Shown here: positions 33,512 to 45,897 of the stretch, in pieces
Layout of the letters: the number at the start of each line of letters is the position of its first letter
Position numbering within the stretch: the first letter of the stretch is position 1
Notes under the pieces: generated by a model
Told to the model about the DNA's origin: nothing
Databases searched by the model: none
What the model saw: the letters and a program-made list of their open reading frames with translations, nothing else
Position numbers and translations under genes: made by a program
NCBI GenBank assembly: GCA_902806575.1
Contig: CADCXD010000001.1
Location: forward strand, 1,488,001-1,552,000
From: Jackrogersella multiformis
Taxonomy: Eukaryota > Ascomycota > Sordariomycetes > Xylariales > Hypoxylaceae
Direction of reading: 5' to 3'
DNA length: 64,000 bases

Positions 33512-34537
33512 CTGGTCGATATGTCAAGGCCTGGTGAGATCGATATGTATCCCACCAGGGAGCGAGTTGTGGTAGCTGCTACTACTATTGTCTTTATTTT
33601 CTTATATTTGAAGTTATTCGAAATTCGAGGTAGTGTAAAATCCACAGGGTTATTATTATATTGATTGGTTCGTCGCGGCAGAGCGTTTGTATAAAGTTGG
33701 AGTTTTATACTGTGTGATCAGACGGTGGTCAGCCAATCCTAAGCGCGGAACACAGTGTACTTGCTTCGTAATGATACTGTACATGTATAGTCCATGTACT
33801 TACTAGGGGTAGGTAACAACGACCATAAAACACGACCATAAACCCTTCCTTCGAAAGCTTAATGAATAACTCGTAATAAACAATTTGCATATGTTTCAAA
33901 TGACTCAGAATTGTGCCTCGTAAATGAACATAAGATAGGAATACGATAAGCATAAGTTCAACTCTTAAACTCGTAAGACTCACTCAAGTCAATGTTAAGA
34001 GGCTATTGTCTACCACGAATAAAATATACAGTATTCAAATTGATATTTATAGGTGAGGTATATGAACCTACATATATCAAACAATGATACAATACTCAAA
34101 CGCTTTTACTAAGCTCTCATTGAATACCAATCACTCACTATAACATCACAATGTACAATCTAATTCAGTAGATCAAGTAACTAGTAAGAAAACCGCTGTT
34201 CGTGAACATTCCATAAGTCATTCTAGTCATGCTATATACTTAGAGTAGCCGAAACGGTGACAACTTAGCTAACGACCAGTGATCAACCTTCCGGTTTGAA
34301 CCGCATATTCAAGACGTTCCAGCCAGGGAATTTCTGCATCATGCGGAAACAAGAAATCAGTCGTCAAAGTCCGCTATTTTCGGTATCGACCTAGTATATC
34401 CCACCCATCCCTTTTTCGTAGGACTACATATACCGAGAACCAACATAAACCATCTCTTGGTCACTTATGCTGGAATACATATAAATCTGCTATACTTCAA
34501 CTCTCAAGGCGACATGAAGCTCGGCCTGGGAGCGTAA
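33512..34537. other. AT-rich spacer between MSH1 and alpha-mannosidase
   Basis: Holds the MSH1 promoter side and the 3' region of the mannosidase gene. The 84-codon frame at 33729-33983 on the minus strand is AT-rich and lacks family features. Nothing else recognised. Confidence 0.45.
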
Positions 34538-37500
34538 TCACAGCTGTAGTCGGTAGGTCGCAACCTCGAAAGGATGAAGGGAGACGGAGAAGGAACCATC
34601 CTTATTGAACTTGACCTCCTCCAGATCGTCCTCCAAGATATTCGTCTTGAATACCTTCTTGACATCCCACGTCGTCGTGATTTTTCCAGTGCTACGACCG
34701 CCGAGACTGTCGTACATCCGGATTATAACGCTTCGTCCCTTGCGGGGGGGAATTGAGGTGTCGTGAGAAACGTCTTCGTCATCCTCCCCACGCTTCACAC
34801 AGTCCAGAATCAATGAGTCGTCGCCCGTCAAATGAACAGGATACTTCGTAAGCGCAGAAATCTCGGATGTCGACGGCGCTGAGAGAACTTTCATTGGGTC
34901 GTTGAAGTTGTATCCGGCGCGAACGGTTGTGGCGCTTAAGTCACCCTCATGTGGCAAAATGGCCCACCGGATTGTATGTTTTCCCATATCTGCGTGAGCA
35001 TCGGGGGCCTTCGGAGACCGCAGGAGGGAGAGGCGCATGAGGTTTCCACAGGTAGCAAAGCCGTATTTGCTGTCATTGAGAATCGAGACACCATAACCAT
35101 GCTCCGATAAGTCAGCGAATTTGTGGCAGCATACCTCAAATTTAGCCATGTCCCACGTAGTATTGTAATGCGTAGGTCTCTTGACGATGCCGTATTGAGT
35201 CTCATATGAGGCTTCGGTGTTTCTGATATCTACCGGGAACTCGACCTTCAGGAACTTCATCGTCTCGCGCCAGTCCACATGAGCAGTACATTCCACGTAT
35301 GACTGTTGTCCATCGAAGGCAGCGGACAAGCTCAGGATTGTCGTGATTGAGCTGTCTTCACTAATCTTAGCTTCAGTCAAGACACTAACTCGGTGTTCCT
35401 TGTTTTCGAAGATCTTGGTCTTGCCGTAAGGCACTACTTTGCGCGTATCGAGATGGTAGACCTCGACATCCCATGCTTGCCAGTACAAGGGTTTATCGTC
35501 AAAGATCACGAGCTCGTTGGCCTTGCCACCCTTTGCAATGATTTCTCGCCCCAATTTGCGATCTATAAGAGAAGTAATGTTGCCATTCTCCACTTTCACC
35601 GTCAGTTGTTCGTTCTCCATAACGAAGATGCCCTCGCTGATTTCCTCGATAGTAACAGCCTTGACTGGTCCCGTCTTGAACGGCTTGATGTTGATAAGGT
35701 TGTCAGAACCGCAAGCGACACCAATCGCATTCTGGGATAGTTCGACAATCTCCTTTCTGTGCCACGGAAGGGTATTCAGGGCAACGAGCTCGCCGCTAGA
35801 ATTAGCGGATCCCAACTGCGTGACACCGAAGAGCTTGTAGATATCGTTATAGATGGTCTTTCCCATCTGGAATACCTTAGCATACAACTAGTTTAGGTTA
35901 GCCTACTAGGTCCATACGATTCTTTAGATAGACCTACCTCGTCCGAATCATCGTAGCACATCTCGATGGCACTTCCGGGGAGACAATCGTGGAACTGGCA
36001 AAGAAGGGTTGCCTCCCACATTTCATCAAAGTCCGACTTCGGATATTTGTAAGAGCTGAACTTAATGGATGCAATCGTAGCCAATAATTCGAGCTCCCGT
36101 AGCATGAACTCCGATTTTCGGTTGTTGAGTTTGTTGTTCGCTTGAGTGGTGTATGTACCACGGTGAAGTTCAAAATAGAGCTCGCCGTACCAAGTAACTA
36201 AGGAGTCACCTTTTTCCTCAAGCTTGTCGAAGAAGTCATCAACGGTGTTACCCAAATGCACTCTAGGCAGACGACCAACTTGATCACTGATACCACGGCA
36301 GCGTCGCAGCTTTTCTATGTGCTGCCAAGTCGGACCGCCACCTCCATCACCCTTGCCGAAAACCAGCAGCGAAGTGTGATCTTGGTCCATCGACTTATGC
36401 TGGCTGATACTGCGTTTAACATCTCCAAACTCAGCTTCGGCAGTGTAAGTCTCAGATGGCGGCATGTGACATATAACCTGGCTTCCGTCAAGCGCGACCC
36501 AATTGAACGTTGTGTGAGGGAAGTTATTGATGTTGTTCCAGCTGAGCTTCTGTGTGAGGAAACGATTCATGCCAGCCAGTCGACATATCTGGGGAAGTTG
36601 ACTAGAATAGCCGAATGTATCGGGAAGCCAGAACGTCCGGCAGCGGTCTCCAAAGTTGCTTTGGAAGAACCTCTGACCATACAAAAATTGTCGGACGAGA
36701 GACTCGCCGCTTGGCATGTTGGTGTCATGCTCAACCCAGCTGCCGCCAATGGGATGGAACCGATGCTCCTTTACCTTCTGCTTGACCCGATCGAACGCAT
36801 AAGGGTATAGGGTCTTTAACCACTTATACTGCTGTGCTTGGGAGCAAGCAAAATTGAGCTCCGCATACCGGTCCATTAGATCACACTGGTTTGACCAGGA
36901 CCTTGCCACCTTTCTTTTCGTCTCGGCCCAGGGCCACAACCAACAAGTGTCGATATGACAATGGCCAATGCCGAAGACTTGGGGAACAAGACCAGTGTCG
37001 TAGACCTTGGAAGAGTCTACATTTGATCCGATGTATTCCTGTGCAATCTTTCGGCACTTTTTGATAGATTCTTTGTCACCAAGGGCGTAGGAGTCGATAA
37101 TGTCAGTGACGACATTCAAAGCCTTGTGCTGCTCCCACGAATCCTCCGGGAACTCTCTCGCAGCATCGCCAATGATCCAAGTGTCGATCCAGAGCTGTCG
37201 AGCATCTAGATTTACGGCACATATATCGGCTTTAACAAGCTGAAAGCTCTTGTTGGGATCCGGTGGTTGGATAGTATCGCCTCCAGTTGGATTTCCAAAC
37301 ATACTATTGCAGGCAACCTCGATAAAGATAGTGTGTTCCTTACCATCTCTGAAGGAGTTTGGAAGGATCCATTCGACACGTTCGCCACCGCCGGTCAGTC
37401 CTTGCAAGGGCTTTCCGTCTTCGGTCCAAACCATACCCTCACAGTTGGCGTCCCATTGCAATTCCAAATGCTCCTTGTCCCGGAGGTCCGTAGGGACTCG

Positions 37501-37827
37501 GAGCACAACTTTGAACCAGTGGGTGGACCACGAGGGACCGAAGGACTGACCAACAACGGCTGGCTTATACTCGCCAGCCATGGCCTCCTTAAATGTCGGT
37601 CTCTCCAGCCCCGGGGCGGGCCATGTCCAGAGTTGAACATTAGGGGATCCAGATGCAACTCCCTCGTACATCATAGCAAGGAGGTTTCGCTTCTCCCATT
37701 GTCCCTTAGAGTAGAACTGAGTGATACGTTCCTTGTATATGTGAGTTATCCGTTTGCCGACCGGAGCGCGTGCTCGGACGGGATATTCGGTCGAAACGAC
37801 CTTGGGCTTCGTAGTTTCACCACCCAT
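34538..37827 (-). CDS. AMS1: Vacuolar alpha-mannosidase (GH38, Ams1 type)
   Basis: Hydrolyses alpha-mannosides from free oligosaccharides and glycoprotein remains; Ams1 lacks a secretion signal and reaches the vacuole directly from the cytosol. Two exons, 35938-37827 and 34538-35887, 1079 residues, close to yeast Ams1. Seen: no signal peptide at the N-terminus; catalytic GH38 domain with GHCHIDTCWLWPWAETKRKV near residue 290, FWLPDTFGYSSQLPQICR and FHDCLPGSAIEMCYDDSDE ending exon 1; then the beta-sandwich domains to the C-terminus (FEVATYRLQL). The intron (GAG/GTAGGT...ACTAG/TTG) is phase 0. A long 1.4 kb upstream region separates it from the oxygenase gene. Confidence 0.95.
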
Positions 37828-39299
37828 GGTGATTAGTGTAATGGATTGATGTCGTCCTGATATTATACCGTCCCTGGAGGGATCAAATAGGCGTTAGACT
37901 ACTGTGGGAGATGAAAATGAACTTATAGGGATGAACGAAAAGCTATCAGGAAGTGTATGCTTGGTAAGATTGACTTGGATGCAGTGTCAAACGAGATGTG
38001 TTTATATAGATAAATGGTGGGATCATGACACGATAAGGTGAAGTACCGGAACGAGAGTAATATGCCGATAAGACGATACGACTGTGTAGCTATTGATGGA
38101 CTACACCAATTGATAAAATGTGGCTAACAATAAATATCTATGTAGTCAGGTGAATGGGAGCTCTTCAATGGGATGTTATGGATGTTATGATGAAGCTAAG
38201 TACCTAGGTAAGCTTGTAGTAGGTGTGTGTAGTAGGTGTATGTAGACGGTAGGTAGACGGTGTGGAGGGTTTCTGAGACGCAGGGGTCAGAGGGCAACGA
38301 GTGGATGGAGGGGGCAGATGACAGGGGTCGTCAGCTGGTTGGGGCAATTTGCGGGGAAGAGCTTGGCATTCCTTGAGTTGACTGGTTGAGTATCGATTAA
38401 AGACCGAGCGAGTTGCACTTACCCCATTATAGATAATAACTATCAGATGTGGCTAGTCGAGTTATTATTTACTGCAGTCTGTACCTAGGTATCCCACGAG
38501 CGTCTTTACAGTGGGACATAAGTTGGTGATTTTATATAGGTGAAGGGTATCAATGATGAATAGGAGTGAAGGTAGATAGATGATTAAGAATGAAGGGAAT
38601 CCGAAGTCGACATTTCAAACCGAGAGAAACATGAGTGTGATTTAGAATTGGGTACATTACCTAGGTACCTAGGTACACTACCTGCTAACTGCCTAGGTAC
38701 TAAAAAAATGAGACTCTCGACGGTTACAACCTAAGTACATGGTGAAGTGCGATCTGCAGTAATAACCTTAGAGAAGTTAGAAGTAGACAGCTAGGTGAGT
38801 ACCTAGGTACTCAGCACATCAAGCTCATACAATCACCTCATAACAAATGATACCAAGCAAAACCCAAGGGAAACCACGGTGATAAATGATAAAACTTTAA
38901 ATACCATACAGATATAGATATAGCTCACGACGGGGAGTCACAATGAAGAAACAGTTTTGGTGCGTCGATGCTATCCCGCCGCTGCTTCCCGGCAGCTACA
39001 AACTCGCAAGCCTCACTTGCAACTCTTATGACATCATAACCGTCATAACCTTTGCCTAACCGTTTGTCCCACTAGGTACCTATTAGTTGTTTGTTAGCAG
39101 CGACGTTGCGGGTCAAGCAGATTGATAGACAAGCGGTGTGGGTAGGTATGATAAATACCTACCTCTCTCACCACTCCTCACCTCATCCTAGTTACCTAGC
39201 ATAGTTCCACAACTTCTCCTCATCATAAACGTATCTAGTCTAAGTACGCCAACATCCCACACACATCTCATACGAACCATCCAACCTTGCATAACCACA
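37828..39299. promoter_or_regulatory. Divergent spacer mannosidase/oxygenase
   Basis: Long shared upstream region. It includes GTAGGTGTGT and TAGACGGTAGG repeats near 38215-38265 and TACCTAGG clusters at 38658-38680 and about 38798-38812. No known regulatory site assigned. Confidence 0.4.
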
Positions 39300-40017
39300 A
39301 TGGCGAGCACTGCCATCCACCCAAGCACCGTCAACGAGACGCCCAGCCATGCCGCAGCAACAGCAGCACCAGCGTCCACTTCCCCGGCGCCGACATCGTG
39401 CTTCTCGACAGCAAGCTGCGCGCGCCCTTCGGCGCCATCCGGCAGCTCTTCGACCACCTGCGGGCCTCGCCCGCGCTCGGGGCGGCGGCGCGGACCTGGC
39501 GCCGCTGCACCGCGGCCGCAACCTCAACTTCCGGCTGTGCGATTACGCGCCGGACACGGCGGCGCCCGCGAGCGAGAACGGGTGCGGCGCGCACCGCGAC
39601 TACGGCACCTTCAGCATCATCTTCCAGGACGGCACCGCGGGCCTGGAGGTCGAGAGCGCCGGGGAGTGGGTGCCGGTGCCGGCCGACAAGGCGGTCATGC
39701 TGTGCGGGTGGTGCGCCTTCGTCCTCAGCGGCGGCGAGTTGCGGGCCGTAAGGCACCGGGTGCGTCGCCAGCCCGGCGTGAGAAGGCTCAGCGCCGTGTT
39801 GTTCGTGGCGCCGGACCTGGACGTGGCTCTGAAGCCTATCACTACCGGAGCCCCCGGCGTTCAGTTCTCGCCGGAGATATTGGAGGGCAAGATCAGTGTG
39901 GGCTGGTTCAAGGAGTTCATGGGCAAGAGATGGCGCTGGCGGGAGGGCAATGCCGAGCTTGAGGATGGCCAGAGCATTACGCAGGATGAGGACATCGAGC
40001 GATTGATATTGGGTTAG
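39300..40017 (+). pseudogene. 2-oxoglutarate/Fe(II) oxygenase with two apparent frameshifts
   Basis: Similar to isopenicillin-N-synthase-like dioxygenases. The start MASTAIHPSTVNETPSH (frame of 39300, context CACAATGG) gives way near 39350-39385 to a second frame (VHFPGADIVLLDSKLRAPFG...DHLRASPALG) and near 39478-39495 to a third, open to the stop at 40017: LHRGRNLNFRLCDYAPDT, HRDYGTFSIIFQDGTAGLEV, RAVRHRV, RRLSAVLFVAPD. The iron ligands H-x-D (HRDYG) and distal His (VRHRV) and the 2OG-binding R-x-S are all present. Each shift equals one missing base in a trinucleotide-rich tract (CAG and GCG). Even joined it would be about 240 residues, shorter than the usual 300-350. Pseudogene or assembly error. 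Confidence 0.6.
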
Positions 40018-40946
40018 CTTGGACGTAGGTTGATGTATCTTTGGAGCTCGTGGGGAATCTGGATGAGTAACGAACTGAAGAGGGCTGGTAGCAATAACGT
40101 AACGTTTGTTTTTATTGCACGTAATAATAACGTCGTATTACCTCCTTACTATACATCATTCCTAGTCGAATTAACCAGAGACAAAAGATCTCGTGGAAGA
40201 AAAGTCTGATATAATAGCCCTATCAAAGGCCCCCTTTTCCTCGGATATCTAGGTACCATAAGGGCTCTATACAAATATGCGGAATCTTGTTAGTCCTCAA
40301 AATTGTAAATTAGAGCACTCACCAGTAGACAAGAACCATCTCCCCGCCTCGGATTCGCCCATAGGTATTGTCTAACCAGAGCGGGCTCGTCAAAAACAGG
40401 TACCTGGGTATCAAGGCCGAAAAGAGGCAACAAGGACCGAGGACATATCAAGAACCAATTATTAGAAGAGACATCAAGTCTTGCTGTATTATAATACATC
40501 TACTCAGCTAGTAGTCGGGGTAATCAGAACCAGCCCGGCCGGCCAGTCTCTCATTACATCTCTCTCCCAGGCCATTCTTTTTTGGAGACATCAGGTCCCT
40601 CATAGCTTTTCCCCAGCCTGCCCGAATGCATAAAAACATGCTAGTAGACGAAGATTAATATAGGGCACAGTCGAATTAGAAGCAGTGGTAATAGCAGTAG
40701 TGGTAATAGCAGTAGCGGTAAAGTGAAATCTTTGGTATCATCGCTCCGAAGCAGTCGTTAATGGCAGTGCGTTCCCCGTAGAAATAGAAAGTCCGATCCT
40801 GAAAGTGGACGGAAGAAAAAGATGCGAGGGTGAAATTACATGCCGTCTTCTTTTGATTCCCTTTTTAGTACTCGACAATTGCCGTTTTCTCGCAAATGCC
40901 CTTCGCGCATCCTAACCGTGCCATATCTGATACCACTAAGATATCC
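40018..40946. other. Convergent 3' spacer
   Basis: Between the oxygenase and the CLIP-type gene. It has a GCAGTAGTGGTAATA repeat at 40681-40720. The minus-strand frame at 40290-40499 looks random. Confidence 0.45.
40681..40722. repeat. GCAGTAGTGGTAATA tandem repeat
   Basis: About three imperfect copies of a 15-base unit in non-coding sequence. Confidence 0.75.
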
Positions 40947-43585
40947 TTAGAATGCATCCTCTAGAGGACAGTCGATGCTGTCATGTCCATCGCGCTCACA
41001 CAGAGCACACCACTTTTCTGGGTCTACGAAACCGCTATCTTTGCCGGCCAGAGGCGCAGGGTCTTGCGGGTTAGGCAGGATCTTTACCGTAGCGGGAGTA
41101 ACAAGAAATTCCGGAGCCGCCCTGGACCTCATCGGAGATAGAGGATGAGGTGTGTCATCCTCACTGGCATCTGAGGGAACCGACAAATTCCTGAGGCCTT
41201 CTCGAACCACATCCCTACCCGTCTTAACGGGCGTTTTCTCTTCAGCGCCGGCCCTGCCCGGTTCATTCTGGGGACCGAACATATTAGTGCATGTAAGGAT
41301 GTCATGCCCACTGGTCTCGCAAATCTCGCACCAGAGAGTGCTAGTCTCGGTGACCGAAGAGTACGCATCGCTCTCGGGCATCGTGTCTAGAGTTTGCTTG
41401 CGCTTGTGCGTAACTTCAGGTGAGTGTGCCTCGCGTGCAAGGATCACAGTTCCTTTGGAGTCACGATATGACGATCGGTTGGCGCTAACAATAGTTGTGG
41501 AACTAACACGGTGATTTGACGCGTTACCACGTCGGAGAGACTCAATCTCGCGCTCGAGCTCCTCCTCTCGGATGCTTTTGTTGTCGACAAGACCGCGCAG
41601 CTCGAAGACTTCTCGTTCCAACTTCTCCCTTGCTAAGCGGCTATCGATCGAGTCCGGGTGCGAATTGATGAACGAGTTACGTTGCCCTGGTGTAGGCGTC
41701 TTGTCTGCAGAATCCGAGCTGGGAATGGAATCTCTACTAAGAGAGTGGATGATAGCCTTGAGACCTCTAATCTCATCTTCCTTCTGTTCCAGTTCTTTCG
41801 ACATGGACAATTTATCTTCTCCGTGATCGCCTCCGTTCAAGGCGGCGGCGGCTTTCTCGCGCTCTCTCCGCAACTCCGACCTCGTCCTCTCAACTTCCCC
41901 TCGTAGAAATTCGACCTCGCCACGAGCTTCCGCTTCTCCTCGTCGAGCATCTTCCAAGCCTTCCTCGAGCTCCTGAACTAGTTCTTCGAGCTGCTTGAGC
42001 TGGCGCGCAACGCTGTCGACGTCGTCGTGCCGTTCCTGCGCGTCGTGGAGATCTTGTTCTAGTTCACGAATCTTGGCATCGTAGACCCTCTGAGTTTCCG
42101 TGCTGGCCATCTCCAGCGTATCGATAGTACTGCGGAAGTCTGCTCGATGAGCGTCGAATTCGGAAGTGAGCATGGCGATCTTCTCATTTTTCTCTCTGAG
42201 GAGCGCTCGAAGCTGCGGGCTATCCTTGTCATCTAAGCTGCCCGATCGCATTCTTCCAGCATCCGACTGGTCTATTAACATTGTGAGCTCCGAGAGGCTA
42301 CTCTCCATCTCGGCTAGAGCGGATGCTTGATCTTTCAACTGGCGATCTCGATCTTCGAGTTGGTGTTTGAGTCGCCCGACTTCCTCGTCATTCGCGTGAA
42401 TCGCTCGAGAGGCAGGGCGTTTGAAGGACAATGACGAAGCCGACCCAATACTTCCATTTCCATTGGTTTTAGTACGCATAACAGGTGGGATTTCATCCTC
42501 GTCGTAGTTGGAAAGTTGCCCTAAGGCCGACGCGCTCCTAGGTACTATGCTTGGTTTCCTTTCCAACCTGGACGCCTTGTTTGGGTCTCCGGAAGTGCCT
42601 CGCACACTTGACGCGAATCTGGAAACGGAGGGAGTTCCATAGCGAGGGGGCACCTTCGAAGGTGGTGCGGCTATCGACTGTCGAGGTGCCGGCGTTAGCT
42701 GTAACCTACGAACAGGAGAATCGGGTCGTGGTAAGGACGTTCTAGATCGTTTGCCTGCCGGGCTTGGGGCTCTGGATGGCCCAAGCGACTTGCTAAACGT
42801 TGGTAGCGACGGAGTCGGAGGCGTGTAGTTGGTGGCATTCTGACTTGCGATCTTTAATCCAGAAGGGGTGAGGGTATATGTACTAGATGGCGTAGGTGGC
42901 GCGTCGCCTTGTTTGTAGAGTTTGTTGATCGGGACAAAGATGCCAGAACCAGGGGACGATGTGTTAAAGTAGAAGATGCTGCAGGAAGAAACATTAGTAA
43001 ACAAATGTCAAGTCAATAAGGAACGGAACGAAGTGAAACAAAAGCAAACGCGAGCGCGGTTAGATAAGACGGGTAGATATAATGAATATTGGGGAATATT
43101 GATTTGTGATTATTCAGGAGTATTTACCCATCAACGTCACCGCTGTTCTTGCCGCGCGCAGCATAGTCAGGATGCAGTTCAACACCAGCAAATGTGCCTT
43201 TCCTTCCCGCAACTGAACCGACAAAGCGAACGGTTCCTGACATATTCCCAGGAACTTCGACATTGTCGCCCAGGTTGAAATCATCACCTGCCCAGGCGCC
43301 TTTAGCAGGCGTGGATGGAGGCATATTGCGCGATGAATCCGTCAGGACGCTGTGTATGGCGTAACTTTCGCTGTCATCAGGAATTGATGCGAGGGTGCTA
43401 GGGGTAAGTGTAGCAAATGAAGCTTTGCGCGCAAGAACGCTCGAGCTCGGAAGGAGCCTAGAATGTGCAGAATATACACTATTGAGATTCGGCGTGGAAG
43501 CTGTAGCGATACCGGATTTTCTAGGGGATCGAGACAATGTGTGTTGTCTCTGAGGTAGAGAGAAAGTTGTTGACGTTGAAGTCAT
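40947..43585 (-). CDS. CAP-Gly microtubule plus-end protein (CLIP-170/Bik1 type)
   Basis: Tracks growing microtubule ends and links them to dynein and nuclear movement. Two exons, 43128-43585 and 40947-42978, 829 residues. Order: Ser-rich tail; CAP-Gly domain at about 100-170 (GDNVEVPGNMSGTVRFVG, TFAGVELHPDYAARGKNSGD) split by the intron; a basic Ser/Pro linker (about 170-340); a long coiled coil (about 345-620); and two C-terminal zinc knuckles, WCEICETSGHDILTC and WCALCERDGHDSIDC, the CLIP-170 hallmark. The CAP-Gly GKNDG motif is here GKNSG. The start at 43585 is the first ATG in frame. The intron is phase 2 (GG/GTAAAT...CTGCAG/C). Confidence 0.93.
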
Positions 43586-45897
43586 GGTGGGCAATCTCCC
43601 TTCCCTCTCTTTTTACACTCGTACTCCTTGGTGTGTAAGGTATGTGTATAGTACTTTAGCGGTACTTAGTCGTGTTATTATTATTATTATTTTTTACCCG
43701 CTATTGATTTTCGGCGGGCGATAGCGGGGGAACTTTGAACTCCAGAGCCTTTCGTCCAATGGATCTAATAGGTAAATTCCACTGGTACCTAGGTACCTAG
43801 TACAGAACGATAGGGGTCTGTTAGGGGGTCCCGTTACCCAGGTAGGGGCCCTCCTACGAAATAGCCCACTAAAAGAATGTCCGGCTCAGCGCTGCTAGCT
43901 AGTGTAGAGCCCGTCGCGGTCGCGTGGGAAAGGGGAATTGGTTCTCGACCAATGAGTGAAGGCAGAAGGCAGAAGCCCAACAACCTGATGCACTAGAACC
44001 AAGACGATTAGATGCTAATACGAGAGGTAGTGCCTAGCAACCAAAAGGGTACAAAGACAATAAGAAACAAAACATTGGGATTTGCAAATACCAAAAAAAA
44101 CCAGCAAAGAAAAATATTCAAACTTACCAGAATTCCCTTTTAATAGGTTACGTTAAATATCAAGTAGGTATAACCGTATTAATCAAATCTAAAAATGGAG
44201 TCTGAGCACAACGGAAACTCAAAAGCCGGGGTAGGTATGAGATTGCGCAGTGCTTTCTTAACACATGGACATGTATGGGAAACAGAAGGGACACTTCGGA
44301 TCTCGGGAGCATAACCTGGAAGCTACAAGATTATGCTGTCAGACCCTAGAAAAAAAAAATGTATTATCTATCTTCTGGTAATAATCTCTTACCGTAGAGT
44401 AGCTCCGGCGTAATTGGGGTCAATCGAAGATGATGTCCAGGTATTTGTTAAGAAGCAGTAGTAGGTAGTAGTAGGTAGTAGTAGGTAGCACCAATGGCGG
44501 CGCCGGGTGGCGGTGGAGGTAGAGATTGTAGCAGGTAGCAGATGATATGGATGTTAAATGATGGTAAGGAATCAGGAATATTAAAGTCAACTAATAAAGA
44601 GCAAATTTTTAAATACCTGGCTCTAAGGTCGTGGGTTTTCTGCACGATTCGGATCTTTCATCGTTTTGACACGGGTATTTCGTGGGGGCGTTCTATCTTT
44701 CCAGCATCATGAAGCTACATATAAACAAGTTGTGCCAATGACAGGTCAGAAGCAACGCGGCTCTGGCGGTGAGACCTATCGTTTTTGGAAGTCCTACATG
44801 CAGCAACGCCGATGATTCCTCTATTTTTACTCAAATCATTCCTAATTAGAACTAACGCTGCTGTAGCTAAGGACACTCTACTGCAACATTACACGCCGCG
44901 ACCCATGAGCATCTGCAAAAGGGTTGCATGCGATTGGCTTTTCTAGATGACCGGGAGTTTGCTATTTTTTTGTTTACATCGGCAACGCAAACGATACGAC
45001 GAGATTTATATAATACAAGAACAAACCAAAAGTCTTTGTATATATCTATGTAAGTAGGTAGTTGTCAAGTTTACATATCATAAAATCCTACATACCTAAG
45101 AAGATATTATATTCAAGTTATAATTAATATGAGTACCCATTAAATTATTACATACCATGCCCCTGATCTATGTAGTATATGACAAAAAAACCCCAACGGA
45201 CTTTTATTGCGATTTATTTCCTAAACCACATTGGGTAAGTGGTGGTTTCGGTAGGGCCTCGGAAACTAATATAGCTCGGGCGTAAATATTCATTAGACCC
45301 AAACAGTTGGGTACCTCCTAGGCAGCTAGGTAAGCAGTGCATAACCTTATGGATATAAATGGATCGTTTCACATCTACTCACAACCCGTTCCGTTCATTA
45401 TCAATGGCTCTCATTAAGTGTGATGAATATATCGTGACATCGATAGTGACATCCATCCGCCAACTCGCAAGTTGCTAAAGCGACAGGCCGCCGAATACCT
45501 TCGCATTCAATAACATCATGATGACTTGGCGAAATCGACGGGAGTTGTTTGTCGCTAGCCAGCTTAGTCGAACAAGCCATACGGCTCAGAATGTGTTGAC
45601 GTAACAACTAGTTGTGCTTGAAGCTTCCAGGTGTGATCATAAAAGCTCCTCTAGACTCGCAAAGCCAGCGTAGTAAATGGATTTACTTCTCGGGCATTCG
45701 ATGTTAGCCGGAATGTCACTCAATCTTAGAACATGGCGTCCAGATGTCGCACGGAGGCCCTAGGTAAATGTATAACATTATTACCAATACCAAGTCGAAT
45801 CCGGTCTCAGAAGACTGGCAACGAAACAACGTTTGACTGTTTGAAGCCCAGCGCTTTCTCGAATAATTGCGATTCGATATTAAGGGGCAGGCAACAT
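43586..45897. other. Long spacer with a possible micro-ORF
   Basis: 2.3 kb without a firm gene. It has TACCTAGG units at 43783-43802 and a GTAGTAGGTA run at 44454-44489. A 39-codon frame at 44195-44314 (+) has a good start context (AAAAATGG) and opens MESEHNGNSKAG, right before a donor-like GTAGGT, so a first exon is conceivable, but no partner exon was found. Frames at 44448-44645 and 45401-45607 look random. Confidence 0.4.
44454..44489. repeat. GTAGTAGGTA microsatellite
   Basis: About three and a half copies of a ten-base unit. Confidence 0.85.

Noticed and set aside
36256..36810. 184-codon plus-strand frame opposite the mannosidase
   Set aside because: Antisense to a firm GH38 exon.
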